Shown in pieces: positions 1 through 8,312 of a DNA stretch of 17,669 nucleotides (the first letter of the stretch is position 1; every line of letters begins with the position of its first letter). The position numbers and the translations under genes are program-made. This DNA comes from an uncultured Verrucomicrobiales bacterium (GTDB taxonomy: Bacteria > Verrucomicrobiota > Verrucomicrobiia > Verrucomicrobiales > Akkermansiaceae). The notes under the pieces were generated by a model. It was not told the DNA's origin, did no database searches, and saw nothing but the letters and a program-made list of their open reading frames with translations. Location: positions 1 through 17,669 of the forward strand of contig CALBVA010000315.1 in the NCBI GenBank assembly GCA_937969125.1, read 5' to 3'.

Positions 1-10
1 TAGATACGCC

Positions 11-538
11 ATGCACAAGACATACTACATCGGGCTCGACGTCCACAAGGAATCAATTGCTATCGCCTACACTCACGAAGGCTCTCGCAAAGCCCCCACC
101 TCGTAACATGCCCTCGAGCAAGCCATGCGACGCATCGCCAAAAAACAACAACGTGAACTCTGCGACCTCCACGTCTGCTACGAAGCCAGCGGGTGTGGCT
201 TCTGGATCGCTCGACGGCTCCTTCAAATGGGCGTTCGCTGTGAAGTCATCGCCCCCTCACTCATCCCCACTCGCTCCGGCGACAGAGTCAAAACCGACAA
301 ACGTGACTCCATCAAACTCGCCAAATCACTTCGCTCCAATGACCTCGTCGCCGTCAACATTCCCGACTCTACTGATGAAGCCATCCGCGACCTTTGCCGA
401 ACACGGACCGACGCGGTTGACGATCTCCGCCGCGCCAAGACCCGACTGAGAAACGATCAAGCACGATGGCTGAAAAAATGGCCTCGCAGTGAGGCAACGA
501 AACAATTTGTTTCAACTCTTGAGACTTCTTGCAGGTAG
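11..538 (+). pseudogene. IS110-family transposase remnant (N-terminal DEDD part only)
   Basis: This is the front part of an IS110-family transposase. The reading frame starts at 11 with M-HKTYYIGLDVHKES, the classic IS110 N-terminus carrying the first catalytic Asp. It hits an in-frame TAA at 104-106 and resumes in the same frame (HALEQAMRRIAKK, then CYEAS, then PTRSGDRVKTDKRDSIKLA). The second-half acidic motifs (E in CYEA, the D residues of KTDKRD) are kept. About a dozen residues usually found between the N-terminal strand and the ALERA helix appear deleted around the stop. Similarity ends near RRAKTRL (about base 447); the following codons to the TAG at 536-538 do not look like the family. 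The C-terminal Transposase_20 half, with the serine motif, is absent. The element is therefore dead. It lies only 34 bp from the 3' end of the murC-murB gene. Confidence 0.8.
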
Positions 539-572
539 AGATTCTGCCAACGATTGAATCTTAATCGAAAAC

Positions 573-2873
573 TTAAAAAGTGAACTCGTCCTCGCCGAGG
601 ACTTTCACTTCGGTTTCCAGTTCGATTCCGCGCTCGGCTTTGGCGGTCTGCTTGATCTTTTCAATGAGGGCCAAGACTTCGCTCGCGGTCGCTTTCCCGC
701 GATTCACGATAAAGTTCCCGTGCTCCGGAGAGACCTCGGCTTTGCCGACGCCGGTCTCCTTAAGCCCCAATTCATCGATGAGTTTACCGGCTCCGATGGC
801 GGCAGGATTCTTAAAGGAGCAGCCCGCGCTCGCGGCCTTTGGCTGGGTAGTATTCCGATGGTGGCGGGATTCATCGAGAAGCTCCTGAATCTTTTCTGCG
901 CTGCTTGGATAACCCTTGAAAGTGGCCTGCAGCGCGTAGTTTCGTCGTAATTCAGGGACGCTGCGGTAGAAGCTTTCGATGTCCTCGCGGTTGCGGGTCC
1001 GCTGTTTTCCATCTTCATCGAGAAAGGTCACGCTGACCACTTGATCGAAGGTCTCGATACCCATCGCCCCGGCATTCATTCGCAGTCCGCCACCGACATT
1101 TCCGGGAATGCCTTCCATCCACTCGAAACCACCAATCTTGTGCTCACGAGCCACGCTCGCGAGTTTCTTAAAACGAGCTCCCGCTCCGGCCGTGATCGTC
1201 ATGCCATCGGCAGTGACTTCGCTAAAGGCGCCGCCGGTCGGGTGAATGACCGCTCCGCGAATCCCGCCATCACGGACGAGAAGATTTGAGCCGCGCCCCA
1301 CGATGCGGACAGGAATGCCGCGCGCCTTGCAGAAAATGACAGCCTCGGAAAAGGCCTCAAAGGTGCTCGGCTCGATCCAATACTGCGCCGGTCCGCCGAC
1401 CCGCAGGGTGCTGTGGCGGGCCATCGGTTCATAGAGCTTCAGGTTCTCCACGCCGGACTCGACGCGAAGTTCTTCGAGGAATTTCAAATCGGCGACGAGG
1501 CGGTTTCCGGCCTCATGGACATTCCCGGCACCGAGGGTGAGGAAGAGATCGTCCGCCTGCAGGAAGTTTCCGATGGCATGATGCGCGGTTGCGAGATCGG
1601 GAAGATAGGTCGCCTTGGTCGCTCCAGCGGCATGCACCGCATCCACAATGGTCTGCCCGGTGATGCCCTCGATAGGATCCTCACTGGCGGCATAGATGCT
1701 GGTGACAAAAACGTGATCCGCCGCTTGTAAAGCATCCCCGAACTCCGCCGCTAACTTCTCGGTGCGGCTAAAACGGTGGGGTTGGAAAAGAACGACGACC
1801 CGACCGCGATCATAACTGCGGGCGGTTTGCAAAGTCGCGGAGACCTCCGTCGGGTGATGGCCGTAGTCATCCACAATGCGGTAACGCTTGCTGAGGAACT
1901 TCGTCTCGAAGCGGCGCTTCGCCCCGGCAAAGGAGCTGAGCGCGCGGGAGGCCATTTGAAAATCGACCCCGCAAAGGTGGCCGAGAGCGAGCGATCCGAG
2001 GGCATTGAGTACGTTATGCAAGCCGGGAATGCCCAGCTGCACGCGGCCGAAGTCTTCGCCACGGAAGGAGACATTGAAACTGACAGTGCCGATCTGCTCC
2101 GAGACCTCGGTGGCGGTCCAATCCGCCCCCTCCCAGCCGTAGGAGATGGCATTCTTACGAGGCCCGCAAAGGCGCGTCGCCTCCGGACACTCCGCACAAT
2201 ATACGATGGAGCCGGAAGTTTGATCGAGAAGGGTCGTGAAGACCTCGCGGATCTGCTCGATGCCGCGTGTGTAGTGATCGAGATGCTCCTCCTCGACATT
2301 CAAAACGATGGCGTGAGTCGGCTGGTAAAGAGCGAGTGTGCCGTCTGATTCATCACCCTCGGCGACGAGGTATTCGCCGCCTTCATTCCACTCGGCATTC
2401 GCGCCAAGGACAGGGATCTCCGCGCCGACGTAGTGACAGGGATTCAGCTCACCCTCGCGCAAGATGTGCGCCGCCATGGAAGAAGTCGTCGTCTTCCCGT
2501 GGGTGCCGGAGACGATGACGCCCTTCTTGGTGTGGAGAATCGCGGCGAGGCACTCGGCCCGACGGAAGGTGGCGATGCCCTGCGCGATGGCTGCGGCACG
2601 GGCTGGATTGCTTTCGCGAATGGCCGAGGAGTAGATGACCGCATCGGCATCCTTCACCGCTTCGGCGGAGTGTGGGGTGGAAAATTCCAGACCGCTTTTG
2701 CGGAGTCGCTCGGTCTCGCCGGAGGTCACACGGTCTGATCCGCTGACCTGATGACCCATCTCTAAGAGAAGCCTAGCGAGGCCGCTCATTCCGGAGCCCG
2801 CCACGCCGATGAGGTGAACCCGGAGGGGCTGTTCGCGATTGAGGAGTGCCTTGGAAAATTCCGCAATGGTCAT
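573..2873 (-). CDS. murC/murB: MurC-MurB fusion: UDP-MurNAc-L-alanine ligase / UDP-MurNAc dehydrogenase
   Basis: This is a 766-residue cytoplasmic fusion of two peptidoglycan-precursor enzymes. Residues 1 to about 460 are MurC, which joins L-Ala to UDP-MurNAc using ATP. It shows the dinucleotide-type loop GVAGSGMSG (23-31), the P-loop GTHGKTTT (123-130), EGDESD (172-177), HLDHY (197-201), LHNVLNALG (285-293) and DDYGHHPTE (335-343). Residues from about 485 to 766 are MurB, the FAD/NADPH enzyme making UDP-MurNAc. It shows STLRVGGPA (488-496), VGRGSNLLVRDGG (525-537), GIPGNVGGGLRMNAGA (588-603), YRS (636-638) and SAGCSFKNP (682-690). The proton-donor position, Ser in E. coli MurB, appears to be Cys685, in a short type II-like domain. 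The start codon overlaps the murG stop as ATGA, implying translational coupling. Separate murC and murB genes are the rule in most bacteria; to my knowledge fusions occur in Verrucomicrobiota. Confidence 0.95.
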   Translation of the reverse strand: MTIAEFSKALLNREQPLRVHLIGVAGSGMSGLARLLLEMGHQVSGSDRVTSGETERLRKSGLEFSTPHSAEAVKDADAVIYSSAIRESNPARAAAIAQGIATFRRAECLAAILHTKKGVIVSGTHGKTTTSSMAAHILREGELNPCHYVGAEIPVLGANAEWNEGGEYLVAEGDESDGTLALYQPTHAIVLNVEEEHLDHYTRGIEQIREVFTTLLDQTSGSIVYCAECPEATRLCGPRKNAISYGWEGADWTATEVSEQIGTVSFNVSFRGEDFGRVQLGIPGLHNVLNALGSLALGHLCGVDFQMASRALSSFAGAKRRFETKFLSKRYRIVDDYGHHPTEVSATLQTARSYDRGRVVVLFQPHRFSRTEKLAAEFGDALQAADHVFVTSIYAASEDPIEGITGQTIVDAVHAAGATKATYLPDLATAHHAIGNFLQADDLFLTLGAGNVHEAGNRLVADLKFLEELRVESGVENLKLYEPMARHSTLRVGGPAQYWIEPSTFEAFSEAVIFCKARGIPVRIVGRGSNLLVRDGGIRGAVIHPTGGAFSEVTADGMTITAGAGARFKKLASVAREHKIGGFEWMEGIPGNVGGGLRMNAGAMGIETFDQVVSVTFLDEDGKQRTRNREDIESFYRSVPELRRNYALQATFKGYPSSAEKIQELLDESRHHRNTTQPKAASAGCSFKNPAAIGAGKLIDELGLKETGVGKAEVSPEHGNFIVNRGKATASEVLALIEKIKQTAKAERGIELETEVKVLGEDEFTF

Positions 2874-3940
2874 CCTTCGATCACGGTGGCGATTTGCGCG
2901 GCAGCGTCCTCGACGGCGAGCGACTTCATGGACTCAGACATCGCCTCAATAATGCCGTCATTCAGGCTGGTGAGCATCTCGGTGATGACCTCGGCCGTCA
3001 CTTCATCCTGCTGCTTCAGCACGGCGGCACCGGCTTCCTCATACACCTCGGCATTCGCGGTCTGGTGGTCATCCGCCGCAAAGGGGAATGGCACCAGGAG
3101 CGCGGGAAGCCCCGCGTGCGAAAGCTCGGTGAGCGAGGACGCTCCAGAGCGGGCCACGCAGAAATCCGAAGCGGCATAGGCAGCACTCATATCCTCACAA
3201 AAGGCGAGAATCTTGTAACCGGGACGCTTACCCACCTGCACGTGCAGGCGGTCATAGTCTGCCTGGCCGGCGAGGTGGAGGACCTGCCAATCGGAGCCTT
3301 CCGATCCGGCGGCCACCACTTCATTGAGCTTCTGCGCACCCTGGCTTCCGCCCATGACCAGGAGGGTTTTCTTGGCCGGATCGAGGCCGAAGAGTTTGCA
3401 GGCTTTCTCGCGGCTAGGGAGCTTTTCCAATTCATCCCGCACGGGTGTGCCGGTGAGGATCACGGTGGAATCAGGAAAGTGTTCGGCCGCTTCTTCCATA
3501 CCGACGAGGACGGCGGTGGCCTTCTGCGCGGTCATGCGATTTGATCGTCCCGGGATGGCATTGGAATCATGCACATAAGTGCGGAGTTTCTTCTTTGCAC
3601 CGGCCACGACCGGGGGGAAAGAGGTGAAGCCCCCCATACCGAGGACGACGTCGGCTTTCTCCCGTGCGATAATTTCGCCGCACTGCTTGATCGTGGACCG
3701 AAGACGCATCAGGAAGCCGAGCATCTTCACCGAGAGCGTCGGCGGCTTGGCGATGGCGTTGACTGTTTCGAAGCGGAGCTCGGAGTATTTCTTCGAGGCC
3801 TGGGCATCGACTTTTTTCTCGGAGATGATGAGGAGGACCTCATGGCCTCGCGACTTGAGTTCCTGGGCGACGGCGATTCCGGGGAAGAGATGTCCGCCGG
3901 TGCCGCCACAGGCGATGATGACTTTAAGTGGATCTGACAC
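2870..3940 (-). CDS. murG: MurG, undecaprenyl-PP-MurNAc-pentapeptide N-acetylglucosamine transferase
   Basis: This GT28 glycosyltransferase adds GlcNAc to lipid I to give lipid II on the inner face of the cytoplasmic membrane. With the GTG start at 3940 it is 356 residues, essentially the E. coli length. Visible motifs are the first glycine loop GGTGGHLFPG (12-21, with the conserved His17), GMGGFTSFPPVVAG (101-114), HDSNAIPG (124-131, where many homologues have HEQN), GGSQGAQKLNE (197-207), and the UDP-GlcNAc-binding stretch RSGASSLTEL (264-273) followed by PFPFAADDHQTANA. An in-frame ATG at 4081 would add 47 residues with no family likeness, running through repeat-like DNA, so it was rejected. 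No Shine-Dalgarno sequence precedes the GTG, so the exact start is the weakest point. The stop overlaps the murC-murB start (ATGA). The expected upstream dcw gene ftsW is missing. Confidence 0.93.
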   Translation of the reverse strand: MSDPLKVIIACGGTGGHLFPGIAVAQELKSRGHEVLLIISEKKVDAQASKKYSELRFETVNAIAKPPTLSVKMLGFLMRLRSTIKQCGEIIAREKADVVLGMGGFTSFPPVVAGAKKKLRTYVHDSNAIPGRSNRMTAQKATAVLVGMEEAAEHFPDSTVILTGTPVRDELEKLPSREKACKLFGLDPAKKTLLVMGGSQGAQKLNEVVAAGSEGSDWQVLHLAGQADYDRLHVQVGKRPGYKILAFCEDMSAAYAASDFCVARSGASSLTELSHAGLPALLVPFPFAADDHQTANAEVYEEAGAAVLKQQDEVTAEVITEMLTSLNDGIIEAMSESMKSLAVEDAAAQIATVIEG

Positions 3941-4070
3941 GATGTTGTGCGCGGACGCTAGGGGAGCGGCCGGAGTTTTTGAATCGCGAAGTTTGGGAAT
4001 GTTAGGGGGGGAAGTGAGCTGAGGGTTCGAGTGCCTTAACGAATAGCGGTTGGCTCTTAGCTTTCTCGCA

Positions 4071-4170
4071 GTCAGCCCCAAAGGGGCGAACTAACGAAGC
4101 CAAGAGGCAGAGCGAAGCGGCGCCCTGGGTTTCCAGCCTAGAGAAGAGAAGGAGAGCAAAGCGGGCCGTC
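4071..4170. repeat. Probable PVC-type interspersed intergenic repeat, degenerate
   Basis: The 281-bp gap between murG and the next gene contains a stretch that reads like the short palindromic intergenic repeats scattered in PVC genomes. It has a perfect dyad GCCCC-AAA-GGGGC at 4075-4087, then 'GGCGCCCTGGGTTTCC' (near 4119-4134) and a GTCG/CGAC dyad near 4167-4178. No protein-like frame crosses it. Only one copy lies in this window, so the repeat status rests on resemblance and on the dyads. The rest of the gap shows nothing recognisable. Confidence 0.3.
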
Positions 4171-4221
4171 GCGTTCGACCTATTCCCAGAGCTTGAGAAG
4201 CAGTCGCAGAACAGCTTTTCA

Positions 4222-5181
4222 CTAACTTGATTGTTTAGCCCGATAGCGACGAAGGAAGAAGACTCCCAGGGAGAAGAGGAAAAGGCCTCCGGCTATCAGG
4301 AGCGGTAACGAGGAAGATTTTCCTAGTTCTGTGTCGGAAGGAGCCTTTCCCTGCGAATTGGAGGAGCCTAAAGTGGCCGAGCCGACTTCACCGCGACGGA
4401 CCGGGTTTAAAGACCGCGGTGGGGCCGGGCCAAATCGCACAGGCTGATTCAATTGCCCTCTCAACTGGAACTGACGGTTTTCTGCTTTGACAATGCGATA
4501 CCACTCTTTCCAAACCCCCTCTCCATGGGTGCCCTTCCTTTTTCTCTCTTCCATGAGTTCACGGTAGAAGTCATCTTCCTCCACCATACGCTCAAACATA
4601 AAGTCACTCAGCCCATGAGCATCGGGGACTTCATGAGCAAATTCTGCCCCCCTTAAATACATCTCTTCTTCGCTGGTAAGTCTAGGCAGTTCAAAGAGAG
4701 GAGCGAGGGCATCGAGAACCCGCGGATCAGCCAGATGTCGCAGCGATCTCAGCCGCTGCTGGGTTCTGATTAAAGCCTTGCGACTCTTACGGAAATCACC
4801 CCAACGACGATCACTGAGTTCCTCCCTTTCGCGGAATTCCTTAAAGAAGGTCAGATGCTGCTCATGCGCTTCCTTTACTAACTCGTCGATAAACTCTGGA
4901 CGCTCGAGAAGAACTTTTCGGAACCGCTCAAGTAGTTCCATTTCCTCGTCCGCCAGCTCCCCGTCCGCTTGACCAAAAATCCGACGTTCAGCAGTCACAC
5001 CGAGCGAATCCAGATCAATTCTCAAAAGATCAAAAGTGTTCATAGGGGACCTCTCCCCTTCTCTTACTTGTTCCAGCCTTCCAGCGAAGCGATCGAGTGC
5101 TTCGGACCTAGTCGACCCAGCAGTCAACGAGAGGGACAGGATGAAGACGAGGCATCCTGCCAATCTTCCTAGAGCGATCAC
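4222..5181 (-). CDS. Secreted/anchored helical protein of unknown function
   Basis: I do not recognise a family. The 319-residue product begins with a signal peptide (hydrophobic run LAGCLVFILSLSLTAG, about residues 7-22). A long, highly charged, probably helical body follows, rich in Glu, Arg and Leu (for example ELADEEMELLERFRKVLLE and a 'KSRKALIRTQQRLRSLRHL' stretch). Next come a low-complexity linker rich in Ser, Pro and Gly, then one C-terminal hydrophobic helix (LPLLIAGGLFLFSLGVFFL, about 291-310) ending in RRYRAK. That layout fits a membrane-anchored protein with its body outside the cytoplasm. The GTG start at 5181 overlaps the upstream stop (GTGA) and has a well-placed GGGAGG, so the longer ATG start at 5235 was rejected. 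It is cotranscribed with, and probably translationally coupled to, the metalloprotease-like gene upstream. It could be a partner, inhibitor, chaperone or anchor for it; this is inference. Confidence 0.8.
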   Translation of the reverse strand: MIALGRLAGCLVFILSLSLTAGSTRSEALDRFAGRLEQVREGERSPMNTFDLLRIDLDSLGVTAERRIFGQADGELADEEMELLERFRKVLLERPEFIDELVKEAHEQHLTFFKEFREREELSDRRWGDFRKSRKALIRTQQRLRSLRHLADPRVLDALAPLFELPRLTSEEEMYLRGAEFAHEVPDAHGLSDFMFERMVEEDDFYRELMEERKRKGTHGEGVWKEWYRIVKAENRQFQLRGQLNQPVRFGPAPPRSLNPVRRGEVGSATLGSSNSQGKAPSDTELGKSSSLPLLIAGGLFLFSLGVFFLRRYRAKQSS

Positions 5182-8100
5182 TTGATCCTCCCTTCTAGCA
5201 TTTCCTTTTCGATCCATCTTTGCAGAGCATCCCACTCTTCCTTAACCAGCAATTGACCATCAGGATCGCCGCTTCCCTCCTCTGGATAGCCCATAAGACG
5301 GAGATCCCGCCGCGTGCCAGGCAGGATGGCGATTCCATCACCTTGGTGCGGGTGACCCCCTGAGCGAAGCATCACGTGACCCATTTCGTGGGCAAGGACC
5401 GACTTGCTATTCGCAGTGATGCTGGCGAGATCCTCGGAGTCCCAAGCCCAAATTGGAATCAGCGCCCACCGCTTTGCCTCCTCAGCAGAGGCGACTCCAC
5501 CAGCAGGGATTGTCCGAACTGATGCTGGCTCCCCAAATATGAAAAGTCGTCGTAAGAAGAGTGCCTGTTCCACTGGCAGCAAAACCAGACTCTCAAGTTG
5601 GTGAGGATTAAAACCGACTTTTAAAATTTCTTCTATTTCGAAGCCAGGTCTGTTAGTCGTTCCGACATCAAGAATCCCGTCCTCCTCCTGGATGCTCAGC
5701 GCGTCCCTCTGCTCCTGTGAAAGATCGGATAGATTCTCCAACCTGGGTAGCTCCGTTTCTGTGGTCGCTTGATCCCAGTCAAAAGAATTGATAGGCTTCC
5801 ACGTCAGGTTGATATCGACGGCGCATTGCTCCTTAAATGTCTCATCAAAATACTCTTCCAAGTCCACGGTGGCACTTGCAATTTGACCCGCTGTCGGCTT
5901 CCTCACTTCCCCAGAATCAGTTCGTTGATTGGTCACTGGCTGGACGATAGCCGAAACCTTAACTGTAGGCATTGACTTGAGGCTGATGGGTTGGGAAAGA
6001 GAGGCAACAGGCCCCATCTTAAGCATGAAATCGATATCGGCATAGGAGTCCCGGGTAGACTCAAAGGTGACCGTATTAATCAGCTGGGTGAGTCGAGACG
6101 GAGCAACTTGACACTGAGCAGCTTCCATTGCCACATCACTTTCTCCAAAGAGGGGCGCGGTGATCACCACCTCGTTGTCATCTTCGTTCGTGACCATGAT
6201 CCAAGCTCGATCCAAAGCACCGTCTGCTCCTTCCACGGCAGTGATTGAAGTATTGTCGATACCATGACCCTTTCCGCTTTTTGAGAGCGTCAGCGGCAGG
6301 CCTACGAAGTATTCAGCTGATCTGGTCCCTGCGCCAAGCGAGGCACCCTCGATCAACATCCAACCCTGTGGAGATAGGTCCACGCACTTGGCGTCTGTAT
6401 TGTTAAATTCTGATGCCATTTCCGAGAGAGAATAATTGCTTTTAACGAGATCTCCACCAACGCCTCGTCGGAGTTTCCCGCGCTTTTCCACACGAGTCAG
6501 CAGCCGGGTCCCACTGACCATGATGCCGTTCTGGCAAAAATCTAAACCATGTTTGAATTGCATTGAGGGCACCCATTTACCGTCCTGAAGCCGATGAAGC
6601 GAAGGGGAGGTTTTCTTTAGGTCGTCGAAGAGCGCTACCATTCTCCCCGTCGGCCCCATCGCGATACGGTATGCCCTGCCGGGGATCGTGCTAATTTCAT
6701 CGCCACGCCGGAACAATTTCGTTTCCCCTCCCGATCTTCCCCACTCAAATTCCCCGATAACGAACTCAGGAACATCAGTCTGAGTGGATGTGAAATGATA
6801 GCCTCCGTCAGTTTCTTCCCAGAACCCATCGATTCTTGTGAGTCCATCCAGAGCAGAAGCAACAAATTTGCCCTCATCTGAAATCAAAGAATCTGCAGGA
6901 TAGTCAATGCCGAAGTCATACCAATTAGACCATAGCCTTGCAGAAGCATTGAACTCATTTTCCGAGACGTCCTGAGCAATTCTAGGAGCGACATCTTTCC
7001 GATCCCAAACGCAGACCGTTTGAGGTAAAGTTACAAACCCTACACTCCCTGAGTATGCTCCGTCATCACCTGAAAGGGGACGCTTAGCTTCACCGAACCC
7101 TATGATTTTCCCCTGATTATTCATCCCCATCGCAACACAGAATTGCAACTCGTCTGTCTCAGTGATCAGACGATGCATCTGACCATTCTGCCACACCTTC
7201 CGATGAAACAAAACTTCACCTAAGTCATTGACCATAAGAGCATCAAACCCATCGAAACTCTCCTCTCCTTCACTTGAATCCGCAACAGGAAAAATGGCGT
7301 ATCGCATTTCTGCAACTCGCACCCAATCGATGGTCTTATCAGCTGGTGCGGGATCTTCAGAATCGACTAAGCCGTCTTTATCAGAGTCAACCTGAGAGCC
7401 GTCAATCTCGCCATTATTGTCGGCATCGTTGTTCATAGGATCAGCCAGAACCGCCGTCCCATCATTAGCGTGAGCAAGATCTTCTTCCGCCCAATCAGGA
7501 ATACCATCGCCATCCAGATCACCACCCCAATTCAAGACCAGTCTGAAATAAGTGCGCTCGCCCTGCGACACCTGGATCGGAGCAGACCAACCAGCCGACG
7601 CCACATCGCTGGTGAGGCGTTCTTCGACCAAATCCAATTGACCCAAGACCCTAAAAACCTCCACAGGTAGCGAAGTCATCTCAATAATTTCGGCATTGGG
7701 CCTCATTGGAGCTGGATCGTTCTCGAAAACGATCTGGTAAGTTTGGTCCTCCAAAGAGAAGTGAAAAGGCGGATGCCCCGCGCTCCAAAAATCTGAAACC
7801 TCCAATTGGACCACTTTTCTCGTAAACGGTCCCTGCTCCGGTTCACCGCAGAAGCATATCTCTCCGTCGCCGTGGTAGTGACCACTCGCGCCAGGTGTGA
7901 CACTACTTGCCAGTGTTGCTGGCTGGATTGCGCTCCCGCCAATCCAGGTGACCTCGAGGTGATCAGGCTGATTAGAAATGTGCTTCAAAAAGATCGTGAC
8001 TGTGGAAGGACGATTTTCAGGGGGATGCTCCTCATTACTGACATTGACGACAAGAGGGGCGCGATAGGGAAGTCCAAGTCCGTAAAACTCATCACCCGTA

Positions 8101-8312
8101 AACCAGTTTTTTAAATCATCACTCCGCTGAAGGAGATACCTGACACCTGGCTCAGTCTCGAAATAAACGCTCCCCGGGGAACCTGAAACCGGCCCCACTG
8201 AAAGCCCAAAATCAGGATCTACGACGAACGAAGGAATCTCCAGAGACATCAGATTTAAGGGAAAAAGCAGAAGCGCTGGACAAATTATCGACTGAAGAAA
8301 GCATCGCGACAT
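5178..8312 (-). CDS. Large secreted HExxH zinc metalloprotease-like protein with Ca-binding loops
   Basis: A 1,044-residue exported protein. In order: signal peptide (about 1-24); a module with GVRYLLQRSDDLKNW (56-70), typical of verrucomicrobial exported proteins; Asp-rich Ca-binding loops of thrombospondin type 3/dockerin kind (DLDGDGIPDW 265-274, NNDADNNGEIDG 294-305, DSDKDGLVDSED 309-320); a region with HAF-like repeats (VNDLGEVLF, MNNQGKIIGFGE) that may form a beta-propeller; an unassigned region; and a C-terminal peptidase-like segment with HEMGH (975-979). After that come His987, His989 and a possible Met-turn (RLMGY, Met1007). The third metal ligand is unclear: the spacing is not the metzincin HExxHxxGxxH. 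A TTG at 8348 would add 12 residues; the ATG at 8312 gives a better signal peptide, but neither has a Shine-Dalgarno sequence. It overlaps the next gene by GTGA. The substrate is unknown, and it could be non-catalytic. Confidence 0.82.
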   Translation of the reverse strand: MSRCFLQSIICPALLLFPLNLMSLEIPSFVVDPDFGLSVGPVSGSPGSVYFETEPGVRYLLQRSDDLKNWFTGDEFYGLGLPYRAPLVVNVSNEEHPPENRPSTVTIFLKHISNQPDHLEVTWIGGSAIQPATLASSVTPGASGHYHGDGEICFCGEPEQGPFTRKVVQLEVSDFWSAGHPPFHFSLEDQTYQIVFENDPAPMRPNAEIIEMTSLPVEVFRVLGQLDLVEERLTSDVASAGWSAPIQVSQGERTYFRLVLNWGGDLDGDGIPDWAEEDLAHANDGTAVLADPMNNDADNNGEIDGSQVDSDKDGLVDSEDPAPADKTIDWVRVAEMRYAIFPVADSSEGEESFDGFDALMVNDLGEVLFHRKVWQNGQMHRLITETDELQFCVAMGMNNQGKIIGFGEAKRPLSGDDGAYSGSVGFVTLPQTVCVWDRKDVAPRIAQDVSENEFNASARLWSNWYDFGIDYPADSLISDEGKFVASALDGLTRIDGFWEETDGGYHFTSTQTDVPEFVIGEFEWGRSGGETKLFRRGDEISTIPGRAYRIAMGPTGRMVALFDDLKKTSPSLHRLQDGKWVPSMQFKHGLDFCQNGIMVSGTRLLTRVEKRGKLRRGVGGDLVKSNYSLSEMASEFNNTDAKCVDLSPQGWMLIEGASLGAGTRSAEYFVGLPLTLSKSGKGHGIDNTSITAVEGADGALDRAWIMVTNEDDNEVVITAPLFGESDVAMEAAQCQVAPSRLTQLINTVTFESTRDSYADIDFMLKMGPVASLSQPISLKSMPTVKVSAIVQPVTNQRTDSGEVRKPTAGQIASATVDLEEYFDETFKEQCAVDINLTWKPINSFDWDQATTETELPRLENLSDLSQEQRDALSIQEEDGILDVGTTNRPGFEIEEILKVGFNPHQLESLVLLPVEQALFLRRLFIFGEPASVRTIPAGGVASAEEAKRWALIPIWAWDSEDLASITANSKSVLAHEMGHVMLRSGGHPHQGDGIAILPGTRRDLRLMGYPEEGSGDPDGQLLVKEEWDALQRWIEKEMLEGRIK
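5187..5192 (-). promoter_or_regulatory. Ribosome binding site GGGAGG for the gene starting at 5181
   Basis: On the minus strand GGGAGG lies 5 nt ahead of the GTG at 5181, inside the last codons of the upstream gene. It fixes the start of the downstream gene and is one of very few clear Shine-Dalgarno sequences in the window. Confidence 0.8.

Noticed and set aside
1776..2348. 190-residue plus-strand open frame inside murC-murB
   Set aside because: It is the antisense shadow of conserved MurC sequence in a G/C-rich gene; the same holds for the other long antisense frames over murG, argD and the membrane proteins.
3941..4081. N-terminal extension of MurG from the ATG at 4081
   Set aside because: The 47 extra residues have no likeness to MurG, cross repeat-like DNA and make the protein longer than the family; the GTG at 3940 gives the expected 356 residues.
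4300..4390. PEP-CTERM or LPXTG sorting signal at the C-terminus of the 319-residue protein
   Set aside because: There is a terminal membrane helix followed by Arg/Lys residues, but no PEP or LPxTG motif before it, so only a plain anchor is claimed.
5182..5235. Longer ATG start for the gene ending at 4222
   Set aside because: It would put 18 charged residues before the signal peptide, while the GTG at 5181 has a GGGAGG at 5-nt spacing and a GTGA overlap with the upstream stop.
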